64,000 bases of DNA from Sphaerulina vaccinii (GCA_022570795.1 JAKUDP010000005.1:806001-870000); one strand, 5' to 3'. Counted from the stretch's first letter, positions 10,634 through 23,308 are shown. Notes: a model not told the origin generated them from the sequence alone. A program made the numbers and translations.

Positions 10634-12222
10634 ATGCTGCTACCCGACCATCAACTGCATATTCGCCAGGCCACCAACAACACCGTATCTCAGCAAGATG
10701 GACACAATGGTGGCAGTGGTGGGACACAGACTATCATCATTATTGTAGGCACTGCCGCAAGCTGACGAGCAGGAATGGATCACTGACGAATTAGCAGGTT
10801 GTTATCGCCATCGTGGTCCTGATTTTGGTTGTACTAGTTGGGTATATGAGCCTGCGATCGTTGCGCAAACGACACGAGAACCCGAGATATGTTCCTACGC
10901 AATATCTTAAGAGTCGATGGAAGGCATGGCGTCCTCGAGGCACATCCATTACCAAGGGTGCATACAGTTCGACGTTGCAAGACACATCATATCCACCGTC
11001 TCTGCAAATGCGCAGCGCGAATCACAGCGCTCGAGCCAGTCGACAAGATCTGTCTGCAGATCCAGAGCGAGCATCGACTGATCAAGCAACTGCCGGCGCG
11101 GAAGTGAACAGACATACAAGCGTACGCTCTGTCATGACTCTGCCAGCCTACTCCCAGTCAGTCCGTGAGAACGAGCAAGTGCTGGCGAGAGAAGGCGAAC
11201 GTGACGGAATTGATATGGTCCTTGAAATGCCCGAGACCGAACAGGATGAAGAGCATCGTCGCGAAGAAGAAATGGAAAGCTTATACCAGATCCGGCTACA
11301 ACGAAGGACAGAGGTTGCAGAGAGGGAAGATCGGCGTAGAAGACGGCAGGAAGCAAGAGCTCGTGGAGACTTCGCTGAGGTGGAGCGCATACGACAGGAG
11401 GGCAGAGATGCGACGCGCACTCGCGAAGCTGCTGGTGCAGCGGCTATGATCGCAGAACATCAGGCTGCCATGAGCAATCGAGAACGCAGAGTCAGCAGTG
11501 TCAGCTACGCCGAGCTTGGTGTGGCTAGGCATGATGGGACACGAATCCGTGCCAACTCAAATGACTCTGATAGACCACTTTTGGATTCTGCAACTAGCAT
11601 GAGTGGTGGAGCAAGCCTCAGGCCTTGGTCAACACAGGAGTCTGCTCCCTACTCACACCACCGCAACAGATCTCAAGTCTCACAGACCGGATCTGGCATG
11701 GACGTGTCCGACGACGATGCTTCCGAGTACGTCGACATGGCCGATCCTCCGCCGTTTGGACGAGCAGGAAGCGACTTCGAGATTGTCACTTTGAATGGAG
11801 GCGGACATTCGCGCAATGGCTCTGCGGCACATACGCCGCTGGGTGGTCGGAGTAGATCGTCGACTACGAACACTGCGCCTGTGAGACCGTCCATTGACAC
11901 AAGTGAGCATAGCGGCGACCTGGGAGATGAACCTATACCGCACGTTGATCCGCCTACCTACGATGGCGACTTCGAGGACGCGCCACCATACACATCACCA
12001 GTCGAAGACCGTCGGCCTGAATTGCGCATCTCGCCGGTATCTGATCATAGCTCTTCATCGGAGCAGGAAGCATCAACGAGTGGAGCACCTTCATTGCCTG
12101 CCATCGGCAGGTTGCCATCGATACGCATTGCAGAAGCTACACCTGTCGAGCCAAGGAAACCAAACCTTCCTGAAACGTTGAGAGAAACGTCTGCTGAGCA
12201 TCGACCTTCAACGCCGCCATGA
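10634..12222 (+). CDS. Single-pass membrane protein with cytoplasmic charged tail and PPxY motif
   Basis: Two exons, 10634-10744 and 10798-12222, giving 511 residues. The 53-nt intron (GTAGGC...TTAGCAG) splits the transmembrane segment, and joining it restores a continuous hydrophobic run from QTIIII to VVLVGYMSL (about residues 33-57). The short N-terminus carries a possible N-glycosylation site (NNT), so an extracellular or lumenal N-terminus is likely. After the membrane comes a basic stop-transfer segment (RSLRKRHE). A strongly charged, probably coiled-coil block rich in Glu/Arg lies at about 155-225, then a long Ser/Pro-rich disordered tail. The tail contains DPPTYDGDFEDAPPYTSP, where PPTY is a PPxY-type motif that WW domains of Rsp5/NEDD4 ligases bind. 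I do not recognise the family; a role as a ubiquitin-ligase adaptor is inference. Confidence 0.75.
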
Positions 12223-12662
12223 TTTGGGCTAAAGAAGTCGTCCGAGTGAAGCGTTATGTACTATGTGGAAAGCCAGGAGTTTGGAATGCAGATATTGAGC
12301 ATCATCTTACGGCGCTTACGATAACCAAGATCTAACGAGAGCTACTTGCTTTGGATAGCTAATACCAGATGTACATAGATGATGTATCAGACTTGAAGAG
12401 TATGACCACGAGAGGAAGGCTCAGCATCAAGCTTTTCTTCTACGAAGTACATCTTGCTCATCTCAATCGTCCTTGTACCAGTGACTATGGCAGGCTTTGT
12501 GTTCCACAAGCGCTCCAATATAGAGGCACTATACCTCATCATATAGTACATAACCACTACTCATCTAGAGCCCTACGAGACTCCTCGCTAAGTAACCTCA
12601 ATCAACGCAATGCTGTGCTACAAATACAAGGTTCTGTCATGCCAACTTCAAAGTCATGATGA
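12223..12662. other. Convergent intergenic region
   Basis: 440 bp between the 3' ends of the PY-motif membrane protein and MOT1. No gene, repeat or RNA was recognised. Confidence 0.4.
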
Positions 12663-15600
12663 TCATGCCTTCATAGTTTTCAAGAAGCCATCCAGATTGA
12701 ACTCCTCTTCATACTGCTTGTCATCCCAGAGCTCGCTGAGCTCATCAAGGATGCCCTTCTTGCCCTTCTCTCGCATATTCCCTTCCGCATCGACAGCGTT
12801 TGACTCATCCACGCCGTTGGCTTCTGGCTTGTCACTGATGGCAAGATTGGGATCAGTCTCACCAAGATTGAAGAGATCTAGAATCTGATCCGTCTCCATG
12901 GTGCCCAAACCTGCGTTCTGCTGATTGACGACAGTGGAAGCGACATCGATCTTGAAGCGCTGAAGGTTCAGGATCTTCTCTTCGAGTGTGCCTCTAGTAA
13001 TGAGGCGATAGACGTTGACGACTTTCTTTTGTCCGATTCGATGCGCTCTGTCCATGGCTTGCAAGTCCTTCTGTGGGTTCCAGTCGTGCTCAACGAAGAT
13101 GACAGTATCAGCACCAGTCAGATTGAGGCCAAGTCCTCCAACGCTTGTTGTGAGCAGGAGACAATCGATGGAGGGGTCCGAATTGAAGCGATTGACAATG
13201 TCTTGACGCTTGGAAGCCTCCACTGAGCCGTCCAGTCGCGCAAAAGTGGCGCTTGGTAGCATCTTGCGCAGTACTGTGCTCTCGACCATATCCAACATCT
13301 CCTTCATTTGGCAGAAGATGAGGACACGATGTTGCGAGACTGCTTGATCTGCAGAAGGCACCCCGCCGTCGTTGCTGCTGTCAACTCCAATACCGCAGTC
13401 GAGCAGCAAGTCACGCAAAGCAGTCAACTTCGGTGCGTGCTTCGGGTCTTTAATGTTTGAACCTTGCCTGGCGAGCATATCTTGGATGGCCCCGTACTGC
13501 TTGTGATCCTCTTTCATGACCATGGCTGGGGAGTTGCATAGCTTGCGCATGTACTGCAGAGCTTGGAAGATGTGCTGCTTGGCTTCCTTGTCGGCACTGC
13601 CGGCCATACTTTGCAGAGACTTTGATTCTTTCTTAGTGAAGTCATCGAACAGTCTTTTCTGCAGGTCAGATAGGTCACAGTAGTAGTTTTGCAGGATCTT
13701 GGGTGGTAGATCGTTCAGCACTTCTTCCTTAAGCCGGCGTAGCAAGAATGGAAGCACTTGCTTGTGCAACGACTCGATGGCCAATGCGCCTGCTTCTTGT
13801 TCTCTCGAGGAGGACTTTGCAAAACGGCTCGCTGCAATCGGCTTCGCGAAACGGTCCTGGAAGACCTTTTCAGTACCTAGGAAGCCAGGCATCAAGAAGT
13901 CAAATAAGGACCAAAGTTCAAGCACGTTGTTCTGAATTGGAGTGCCGGATAGAATGAGGCGATGGTTGCTCATCAATCGCTTAACTGCTTGGGACACTTT
14001 GGCCTTGGGGTTCTTGATCAGATGGCCCTCGTCGAGCACACAATAGTTCCAATTGATCGGAAGTAAGATATCGACGTCGTTCCTCGCGATCTCGTACGAT
14101 GTGATGACAATGTCAGCTGTGCCTAGCTGATCACGAACTTTGCTTCTCTCCGGTGGAGGTCCAGCATATGCCACAGCTGTCAGGAATGGCGCGTATGTGC
14201 GGATCTCTTGCTTCCAGTGGCCAGTCAGTGTTGGAGGGCAAATGATGAGAGAGGGAAGCCGGCGCTGATCAGGTGCTTGGGTCTTCTCGAATTCCTCTGC
14301 CCGAAGATGGTGATCACTGGCCACGATGCAAAGCGTCTGGAGTGTCTTGCCAAGACCCATGTCGTCGCATAATACGCCGTGTAGGTTGTATTTGTTCAAG
14401 AAGTGGAGCCAGTTGACACCTTCTTGTTGGTATGACCGAAGCTCAGCCTTGATAGCAACCGGGATAGTGAATGCCTCGACCTTCTTCGGGTCCAGCATTT
14501 GTGAGATGAACTTGCGCTCTCGTTCTCTACCCTCAAGAAGTGACTGTGGCAGTCCTTCAGGATCGGGAATACCAGCTTCGAGTGGCACTAGCTTCACTAA
14601 TGTAGCAAATGCTGTGGTTGCGATTAGACGCACGCCTGAATCCGCATCGCTCATGCGGCCTAGAACCGGCACCAACAGGAAGATGACATAGGGCAGAATT
14701 CCGTCGCCCATGACCTGTATGAGATGGTATATGCACTCGATAGCACCCTGTCTTTGCACGACTTCGTGTGCATTGTTGATCGGCGGGATGACTTGCTCGA
14801 CCAACATCGTGAAGCCCTGCACTGTGATGACACTGCAGACACTGGCAAAGCACTTCGCTGCAGTATAGCGCAGGACTGACAGTTTGCACTGCAAAGCGCG
14901 GGCCATGAATGGCAGCAGTGACAACACCCAGGGGTAGAGTTCTGCGTCTAACGTTGCCACAAGAGCTCGCAGTGTCGACATGGCGTCGACAGCCTCTTGG
15001 CCAATCGAGGTCTCCGGATCTGTGATGTCCGTAGGGAGTTCACTTGAGAAGCAATGTTGGATTGGGCCTTCGATCAGTCCCTGTAGGCGCGGGACCTTCG
15101 TGAAGATGTCGGCACCAAACTTGACACACAGCTGCTCGAGAGCGTCCTTTGCGCCACGGCGCGTTATGCGAGCTGCCTTGACTTCGCGCTCGTAGGCAAC
15201 AGCATCTGGGCGATCCTGGATGTCTTCATCCTTCTGCAAAGAGAGAATGCCAACTTCCTTGTCCGCATTGGGATGAAACTCTGGAGTCTCGCCAGTTTCC
15301 ATACAACAGAACTTGACCAGGTTACCAACCACCTTCTCAACGACTTTGTGCCGTTCATTGGCCACGAGCTGTGCGATGAGATCTGCAACAGCTGAGGCCG
15401 TTCTGTGCTGAAGATCGAGATTGTCCTCCTCTTTGACGCTATCCATGACCGCCTTGATCGTGAACTGTGGCTTCTTGGGAATGGCACGGAATGCTACTAA
15501 TGCAGCAGCAGCAGTCGACTGAATGCGTAAATCCGCTTGCGCTTTAGCAGTCTGTGCGTCCGCAATGGCAGTTTCTGTGTCCAGCTTGGCTGTCTCGAGT

Positions 15601-18459
15601 ACTTCAGCAGCAGTCATGCGTTGTACTTTCGACATCCCTTTAATCAGTCGGTCGTAATCGGTCGTGACGATCTTTTGAGCATCCGCTATCCCGAAAGCAT
15701 TCTTGCCAGCCTCGGGCTCGCCTTGGCAGACAATTGCGACAATGGGTAATTTATTACCTGGAATCTTGCCTTCCTTCTCAAAGGCGTTCAGGAGCTGCTG
15801 GCACTGAGCACGGGCGATACGCAGATAGCTTGCCAGATCGCTATACCAACCAGGCCTGTCGTCTTCCACAAGCGATCTCAATTCGGCTGAGGCATCTATT
15901 GCAAGCTGATCTTGCTCTGACATGTTGGCCGCGTAGCCCTCGAACGCCATGGCTGTGAACAACTGCGTTGATCCGTAAGGAGATTTGAGACTGGGCAGTA
16001 ACTTGGGCCCAAAGAACAAGTGGCGCTGATCAGTAGGCCACAAGGAAATCGCCTTGCCCAATGCGCGAGTGGCGAATATGCGGCTTCTGATCATAACATC
16101 GGCACCAACAAGATCAATATCACCTTGCATGATTGCTGCATCGATGTTGTGCGTCGTAGACGTATCAGGCGGCAGCGAGCTCTCTTTCTTCTCGGATTTG
16201 CGGCGTTTCTTAGCAGGCTCCGAGCCATTGGCAGGTGAAGAGCGGTGTGCATTAGCAAGTGGTGCGTATGTCTGACCGGATGGCTTGATGAAGAGGGTGG
16301 CGTCCATTGGGATAGGATGTCGGCTAATGCCAATGGGGTGTGTCGTCAATGTCAAAAGTGGCAGAGCATGAGGCTCGAATTCCTGCTGGAAGGCCAACGG
16401 AGTCCTTGTAGCCAAGGCACCAGCCAAAGCCTCCCATACCTCGAGCGACAATTTGAGTACTCCATCGTTGCGCTCGACCAGAAGATTCTGGTAGACTAAG
16501 CGAAGTGCCTTGCCGTTGATCCAGCCTTTGGTATCTGTACCACCTATATTGATGAAAGTAAGTAAAGCACGCAGCACAGCGGATCTCACGCTCGTGATTG
16601 TGTGGCGCAAGAAAGGGTACAGTCTGGGTACCAGCTCGTCGAAGGACTGCAATGGGTCAGCAGCGGCGTTCTCCTTCATTGCTGCCAGCACTTCTGGGAA
16701 GCTGCAAAGCTTTGCGAGTAGGTCCATGACCGAGCCCGTACTGGCACTGAGGTCATCCGAGAGACTTGATAAGCATTCCCAGACCACGCCAATAAGATGG
16801 CCGAGCTCATCAGAGCGAACGTTGACAAACTCCTTCGCCACAGGAATAAGTGTCGCTGCACTGACGGCGCGCACATCATCGTCTTGATCGCCGAGACCTT
16901 TGATGACACATTCGAGAACGCCGTCCATCAAGGAACGATCCTTAAATAAAAGATCAGTGCGCACCGCAACGAGATAGCGCATGCCGATCATGCCGCCATG
17001 ACACGCGTGCCAGATGCGTCGAGACACCTTAAGATCCTTCTGCATGACCAAGCGATACAATATGCGATTGATCTCGTGCACTGATGTAGCTGGCAGATAC
17101 TGAAGCACCGCGCCCAGCACTTGGCCTGCGGTCTCGCGTATCGGTGCAACGGCGTTATCGGAGACATAATCTGCGAATCGATCCAGCATGAATACGCAGC
17201 ATATTCGGCATCCTAAATCGTCCAACCAAGCGCAATTCAGCTTGTCGTTCTCCTCTCGTGTCTTGTGTGCACGTCGACCGGCTCCAGCTCCGTGTACTCG
17301 GACGATCTCGCGCAACCCCATAGCTGCGCCATGTCGAATCTCCCAGGCCGGATCGAACAAATCAACAGTCAAGAACTCGCATAGGCGCTCGAATGGCCAT
17401 TCGTTTCCTTCTTCTTCGGTATCGCTGACGAGCGTCGACTTCTCCGCGATTGGTGCACCCTTGAACTCTGAAACGACCTTGGAGTCATCATCGCCACCTT
17501 TACGGTCCAGTGAAAAGTAGTCGCCATTGCCATTAGCATCAGCTTCCTGCTTGATTTCCTGTTTGATGTCACCAGCGGGTGTTGGCGCCACGCTGGTGCT
17601 TTCACGTCGAATAGCAAAGTCATACTTGAATTTCTTGTTATCGCGTTTCAATTCTTCCTTGCGCCGCCGCTTCAGCATATTCAGCTGTCGTTTGCTCATC
17701 TCACCACCAGCAGGTGTCTGAGGAGTTGCTTCTTCAGGCGACTTCATGGTTGCATCTTCCATACCGTTCTTGCTGCCATCTGTATCGATTCGTGGCAGGG
17801 CAGGTGTGTTCATCGAAGACCTGATTGCGATGTCCTTTTCGCTGACCAGATCTTCTTCGATGTACTCTCCGCCAAGTCCTAGACGCTTGGTCAAAGTCTT
17901 CTTCTGAGCTGCAAGCCGCTCAGTGGCGTTGAGACCTGCTAACTTGAAGTCATATTGCTTTCCAGCGCTTCCTAGTAGTTCTTTGCCATAAGTCAAGATA
18001 GCTTCGACATCCAGAGTAGCTAGCGCAAGCTGTTCAGGTGAAGTCGATATGGTGGAGTCTTCCTTTTTAGGTTCGTTGTCAGAGTCTGACTTGATGTCGT
18101 CCTCGTTATCGTCCAGAGTAGCATTGGGATCGTATTTCTCCGCGTGCTCGACGATGCCACCAATGGCGCGAGCTGCAGCAGTCCTCGTATCCCATGATGG
18201 CGATCTGAGATATGGGACAACGCGAGTGAGTAGATTAAATAGTTCGTCCGGATGGTTCTTCTGAACGTCCGCGAGTTGTTGCGCGGCAGTGTTTCGAATT
18301 AGTTGGGTAGATCCAGTCTCCAATAGTACGACCAAGCGGTCAAGTCTGTCACAAAAGATCAGCAATGCAGTGACAAGATGGTGATTTTGTCACGTGCAGA
18401 CAGACCGCTAGTGCGATATGAGTGACATGCATGCATTATGCTTACCGTGAAGTCGTCAT
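12663..18459 (-). CDS. MOT1: TATA-binding-protein-associated ATPase MOT1 (Snf2 family)
   Basis: Two exons: 18459-18446 (MTTS plus part of an Arg codon) and 18345-12663, giving 1898 residues. The 14-nt first exon is supported by the donor GTAAGC, the acceptor GTGACAG and the resulting MTTSRLDRLVVLLETG start typical of Mot1/BTAF1. The N-terminal ~1250 residues are HEAT-type helical repeats that grip TBP, with low-complexity acidic and basic insertions (about 90-320). The Snf2 ATPase follows: Walker A in CDDMGLGKTLQTL near residue 1330, the Mot1-type box II DEGH near 1442, LSGTPIQNN, and the C-terminal lobe with VGGLGLNLTGADTVIF and MDRAHRIGQ near 1740-1770. MOT1 uses ATP to strip TBP from DNA and redistribute it between promoters. 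Length and domain order are normal and no breaks were seen. Confidence 0.97.
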
Positions 18460-19628
18460 ATCTGAAGCAGATGCCGTTCGGATTACGCTGTCGCAAGGCC
18501 CACGAAATGCAGTAAAAGAAACCGAACTCCGAAGCCGTCCATCGAGATGCTAATGCAGTCGCATCAGCATCAAAGTAAAGTAAAGTGCGTTTGAGTGAGA
18601 AAACACGCAAGTTGCACTAAGCATGTGGTTGTGGTGCGCGCGAATCAGGTGACGATGCGCCTTCGCCAAACAATGGAGAGTCTCTTCCGAGCGTCCGTGG
18701 GCGGGTGAGGATTTGCCCTTATGTAGGCAGCGATCCAGCGTCTCCGAGCTAGTCATGCATGCGCGGGTAGAGCCTGACCACTCAGATCCCGCTCCTATGC
18801 CTCACACTTTGGCACGAAAAAATGTGTGTTATCGTTGGTGACTTCCTGCTTTTATGATCTTTTCTGAATACGTTGCTGTACCTAGTTCACCAGGAGTGTG
18901 TCGCCATTCACTTATCCAAGCTCGATCGAGCAATGCAATGTTGGCAGCGACGGCTGGACTGCTTGCATCAGCACCTTCTTGTTCTGACCCCTTGCAGCCT
19001 TGAAATTCAGCAGATCAGGCAGAGCAGTAAAATATGGCACGCACAGCTGTCCTCACCAGCACCGACGCAAACGACACTTGCAATCGGACAACAGACGCTT
19101 CGCAGTGAAGGAGGCCACTCGCCTATCCCAGCGTTTTCAAGCATGAACAACGGCGTTACATGTTCGAAAGGAAGCATCACGCGCTCGTCGTCACGCGTTT
19201 CGGATTCACTGCTGGAGGACCCGGCATGCTGCCGGATTATCGATCCATCTTTCCGCCTTTCGACTACCGTCTGAGACTACGAATGATGAAGCATTTCCAT
19301 CAGTTCGCGTTGTTGTACAGACATTTGCAGGTCAATCAAAAGTGGAAAAGCTCCACGTGTCTGCACACGGAACGGAGATGTACACGGGAGCTTACAGTAG
19401 GTTGTGTAGCCTTCCAGAGCAGGGGTCGCTAAAGTATCAACAGCAAGGCTGTGAGAGCAATCGGGAGCATTTTTGATGAACGCAATAGAAATTAAGCTGA
19501 TCGTTGCGAACATGCTATGGAATTGGGACAGCAGAAACTGCCATGCGGTTGTACAAAGTCTCAGCAATCTACACATTCACAGCTAGCTACAAGGTATCGT
19601 CGAAGCAAATCCGCAATATCAAACACAT
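18460..19628. other. 1.2-kb intergenic region
   Basis: Between the MOT1 promoter and the 3' end of the acyl-CoA ligase gene. It contains a short AAAGT repeat (three units near 18573) but no recognisable coding sequence or RNA gene. Confidence 0.4.
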
Positions 19629-21434
19629 CTAAGCACCAGCTTCCCTCTTCTGTCCTTTATTATTCGCCCAATCTCTCAAGACATTCTTTCTGACTTTCCC
19701 CGTACTCGTCTTGGGCAGTTCCTCAATAATCTCAATCTCCTTCGGCACCATAAATCGCGAAATGCCACTGGCATTCTTTGCCCACTGTATGATGTCCTCG
19801 CCTGTTAAATCCCTCTTGCCTCCCTTGACTGTAACAAAAGCTTTGGGACGTTCACCCCACTGTTTGTCCTGTACACCCACACAAGCAGCCTCGAGAATGT
19901 CCGGATGTGTTACAAGCATGCCTTCTAAAGCGACACTGGAGATGTTCTCGCCGCCTGAGATGATGATATCCTTGGCTCGATCGAGGATCTGGATAGCTCC
20001 GTCTGGATGCCAGACTGCAAGGTCGCCAGAGTGTTGTACACCTCCAGCGAAGAGTTTCTTGGTTGCTGCAGGGTCTTTGTAGTATCCTTTAGCGCAGATG
20101 TTGCCGATGAAGCAGATTTCGCCAATTTCTTTGCCATCTTTGGCCACGTCTTCTATCGTGTCTGCTACGGCCCATGATCCTGCGTCGTCCTGGTTGGTCT
20201 TGATGACTCGTGCGGGGAGTGAGGTGATGAAGCCGTGTCCTTGTCTTGCCATTTTTGCGTACTTCTCCTTGGTCTCTAGGCTCTCCCACTCGGGTAATTG
20301 GTAGCCCTTTGTGATGGGTCCATATGTCTCGGTCAATCCATAAACGTGTACAGGTCGGAGATTATGCTCCTCCATCTGCTGGAAGAGGTGAGCAGTGGGA
20401 GGTGAAGCGGCTACTGTGACTCGGACAGGGTATTCGAGTTTCACGGCATTGGAGTCGGCAAGGAGGAGAGTGTTGACAGTCGGAGCAGCGTTGAAATGTG
20501 ACAGTTGCTCTTCTTTGAGCAGTTTCCAGATATAGGGATAGTCGATCTTGCGAAGACAGTAGTGCGTTCCTCGAACTGCCGTCACAGCCCACGGAAACGT
20601 CCAGCCCATCGCGTGGAACATAGGAAGCGTCCAAAGATAGTGCGCTCGGCTCGCTTTGGGGTGTGCTACGTTCAGATTTGACTCGATGACATTTCCCAGT
20701 GCTGCAAGATATGCAGAACGGTGCGTGTACTCTACACCCTTGGGCCGAGCCGTGGTGCCAGAAGTATAGGCCAAAGCGATCATGCTATCCTCGTGCGCGA
20801 CTTGGGTCTCTAGGCCTGCCCAGCCATGGCCACCGGATTGAGCGTCGATCGCAAGACCTTCCAGAACTGCGCGATCAAACTCGCCAGTGTCCTGATCGGT
20901 GTCGGTGTCCACAATGAACGGCACTTTTGGGTGGTTCTTCCTATATCCTTCGAGCAGGTGCACAAATTCAGCATCGACAATTATGAGGTCAACTTCAGCA
21001 TGGTCAAAGATGTATGTAATGTCATCCATCTTGAGTCGATAATTGATTGCAACATTGACTGCTGCAGCTCCACCAATGCCATAGATTGACTCCAGGAACG
21101 CCGGAGTGTTGGTGCAGAGTATGCCGACCCGCTTGAAGCTATGCTTCTTCAGATAATATGCCAATCCTCTGGCTCGATCTGCAGTCTCTAGGTATGTCCT
21201 TCTTAGCATCCTGCCATTGGCAGTCTTGTGTACAGAAGCGATAGCATTAGGCTCGACGGCGGCTGCTCTGGGCAGGAAGAACGTCGGACTGAGCTGGTGG
21301 ATGTGGTATGGTTGCTGGACGCCGTTGGTAGCCATATTGTCGGTCGTGCTGTTGTCGGCCACTGTGGGAGAGCTCGAAGCTGGAACGAAGTGTGCGGCAA
21401 GCGTTGAAAGTCGTTTCATGGCCGACGACGACAT
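19629..21434 (-). CDS. AMP-forming acyl-CoA ligase (AAE/medium-chain type)
   Basis: Single exon; the first ATG at 21434 gives 601 residues. All adenylate-forming motifs are present: the P-loop YTSGTTARPKGVEYTHR (about 225-240), the A5 motif YGLTETYGP, SGDLAVWHPDG, the hinge-proximal GGENISSVALEG, and the C-terminal catalytic Lys motif PKTSTGKVRKN. The enzyme would activate a carboxylic acid as acyl-AMP and transfer it to CoA. The first ~40 residues are Ser/Thr-rich and a later Met in MATNGVQQPYH could be an alternative start. The C-terminus (REAGA) is not a peroxisomal PTS1. The best resemblance is to plant AAE1-like and fungal medium-chain fatty acid or aromatic acid CoA ligases; the substrate is uncertain. 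Confidence 0.9.
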   Translation of the reverse strand: MSSSAMKRLSTLAAHFVPASSSPTVADNSTTDNMATNGVQQPYHIHQLSPTFFLPRAAAVEPNAIASVHKTANGRMLRRTYLETADRARGLAYYLKKHSFKRVGILCTNTPAFLESIYGIGGAAAVNVAINYRLKMDDITYIFDHAEVDLIIVDAEFVHLLEGYRKNHPKVPFIVDTDTDQDTGEFDRAVLEGLAIDAQSGGHGWAGLETQVAHEDSMIALAYTSGTTARPKGVEYTHRSAYLAALGNVIESNLNVAHPKASRAHYLWTLPMFHAMGWTFPWAVTAVRGTHYCLRKIDYPYIWKLLKEEQLSHFNAAPTVNTLLLADSNAVKLEYPVRVTVAASPPTAHLFQQMEEHNLRPVHVYGLTETYGPITKGYQLPEWESLETKEKYAKMARQGHGFITSLPARVIKTNQDDAGSWAVADTIEDVAKDGKEIGEICFIGNICAKGYYKDPAATKKLFAGGVQHSGDLAVWHPDGAIQILDRAKDIIISGGENISSVALEGMLVTHPDILEAACVGVQDKQWGERPKAFVTVKGGKRDLTGEDIIQWAKNASGISRFMVPKEIEIIEELPKTSTGKVRKNVLRDWANNKGQKREAGA

Positions 21435-22099
21435 GCTGGGCAATCGGGACCGATATATTCACTACAAGTCAATGGTTTCTCGGATTCTGGACTGTTTGGG
21501 TATGCTGAGACAAGTGCTGTCGCCGGGTCGTAGAGAGACCTAGCAGCTCTCGTGCCTGAGCAATGTGGTAGTGGTGAAACAGAGTATACTCTGGATGCCA
21601 ACTGGAAACAGAACAGCAGCTCGCAGTTCCTACCCACAAGCGCCTAGTAACAGTACTCTCGGACGAACAAACGCGGTAAAAGGCATGAGGGTTTGCCGCC
21701 AATTGCGGAGTATCTGCTGGGCGTGTTCGGTGGCTGGAGATGTTGAACTCGGAGCTGAGGAAATGTGGAGAGCGTCTCGATTTGCCAGTGGATCAAACGC
21801 CGTGCACGTGACTGACGACTGTCATATTCGGCCGTACCAGATGTATACTGCTGCAAATGTCCGTGGTCTCAATCTAGCTGGGCTGTACCAAGATTGTTTG
21901 GTCTCGTCTATCAGCCGCGTCTGTAAAGTACAATCCTCGATTCAGCATTTCTCGATCATATCGATCGAGCCCGTATTCAGCCGCTGCCCAGAACTCCTTC
22001 GATGCAGTAATGCCATGCGCGTACAACGTTTGTGATGAAGTTGTGCAAATTCGATCGCTAATAGAGCAGGCTGTCCAACATGAAAATTCACAATCGTAC
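21435..22099. other. Intergenic, no gene recognised
   Basis: 665 bp acting as upstream region of the acyl-CoA ligase and 3' region of the BAG protein gene. Nothing else was recognised. Confidence 0.4.
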
Positions 22100-23308
22100 T
22101 CAGGAGTTCCTCGCTGCATCAAGTCGATTCAACCACGCCTGCGTCTCCTTGACCAGTGCTTTTCTTCTGGCTCTGGCTTCCTCATCTCCTTCCGTCTCTA
22201 CTCCATCAGTCTTGAGCAAGACGTGCGTCAAGATAGTTTCAGTCAGACGCTTGTGCTCAAAGTCCTTCTTTGCAGGCTCAGTTGGAGGAGAAGCCAGGAA
22301 CTTCTCACAGTCCGGGACGAATTCTTGTAGCTTCTGGTGAAGCGCGTTCAGTTTGTCAAGCGGTGTGGCTGGAGTTGGTGGCGGACGAGGTGACTGAGTG
22401 CGGGATGTATGCTGTCCGTTCGGTACGCCGAGTGAAGGCTCGCCGGCTTGTGGAGTCGATGTTCCAGATTGATCGCGCTTATTGCGCCGCTTGCTCTTTT
22501 TGCCTCTATTCCGTCTGCGCTTCGCCTCACCATCTGCTGTGCCTGACCCGTTGATGTCTGCGAACTCGTCGTCGGATTCCTCGCTATCGCTGGGTGAAGC
22601 CATGCCCTCAGCAATGGCACAAAGTAGTTCAGCTCCGTCCTGTAGTCCCTCCTGAACACATATCCGTGAATCGTCCTTCAAGTTCTTGCCCTTGTAGAGC
22701 AACTTGATCCGTCGTGCATCTGACTGTGTCGCCTTTGCAGCTTGGTCTCTCACCTTGCCCACGGTGAGTTCTCCCTTCGCAATGCTGTATGCTGGGAAGT
22801 GGACAGCGTACTCCTTCTTCTTGTTGCGCAGAATCAGTACATCAGTGTCGCGAGGTGGGCCGTAGTCGGCTTCTGTAGGCTGCGGTCCCATTGATTCAGC
22901 TTGGTGTCTTCGCAAGTCGTCGGCTGTGATGTAGCTGAAGTCGGCGTCACTGACTTTGGTTGATCCTTGAGGTGGAGAGCGAGTGAAGGGCGAGAAGCGG
23001 CCCAGGCCTCCACCGAAGCGCTGTGTCCAGGACATGATGAGGAAGAGAAACGTGCTGAGTGCAAGGAAGATTGAAGTGTTTTCCAGAGCCGTGCGATCAG
23101 CGACAAAGTCCAAGAAGGCAGTCGACAGCGCTTCGAAGGTGGTGGGCGGTTCTTGGAGTGGAGTATGCTTCGTGAGAGAGACGCCCAGAAGGCTGTCGAC
23201 AGCTCTGGCAGCGTGTTCGACAGTCGCAGTGAAGTTGGCTGTCAGTGGTGAAAGGTAGTCGGACAACTGCTGCAGCTTCTCGAGCAGAGTAGTGGTGGAG
23301 GACGCCAC
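22100..23308 (-). CDS. BAG-domain co-chaperone with ubiquitin-like domain and N-terminal membrane segment
   Basis: The frame is open from 23308 (a GTG codon) to the stop at 22100, up to 402 residues. The only early in-frame ATG is at 23035 (MSWTQRFGG), giving 311 residues. I keep the longer span because its extra ~90 codons are stop-free and encode a plausible transmembrane helix (TSIFLALSTFLFLIMSW). Next come a ubiquitin-like region (LTVGKVRDQAAKATQSDARR, LLYKGKNLKDDSRI, around 175-230), a Lys/Arg-rich nuclear-type linker (RRRNRGKKSKRRNKR) and a C-terminal BAG domain (LDKLNALHQKLQEFVPDCEK to VKETQAWLNRLD). BAG domains bind the Hsp70 ATPase domain and promote nucleotide exchange. The membrane anchor plus BAG resembles yeast Snl1, and UBL plus BAG resembles fission yeast Bag102. 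The true start is unresolved: an acceptor CTCTCAG sits just upstream, but no ATG-bearing donor exon was found nearby. Confidence 0.8.
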   Translation of the reverse strand: MASSTTTLLEKLQQLSDYLSPLTANFTATVEHAARAVDSLLGVSLTKHTPLQEPPTTFEALSTAFLDFVADRTALENTSIFLALSTFLFLIMSWTQRFGGGLGRFSPFTRSPPQGSTKVSDADFSYITADDLRRHQAESMGPQPTEADYGPPRDTDVLILRNKKKEYAVHFPAYSIAKGELTVGKVRDQAAKATQSDARRIKLLYKGKNLKDDSRICVQEGLQDGAELLCAIAEGMASPSDSEESDDEFADINGSGTADGEAKRRRNRGKKSKRRNKRDQSGTSTPQAGEPSLGVPNGQHTSRTQSPRPPPTPATPLDKLNALHQKLQEFVPDCEKFLASPPTEPAKKDFEHKRLTETILTHVLLKTDGVETEGDEEARARRKALVKETQAWLNRLDAARNS

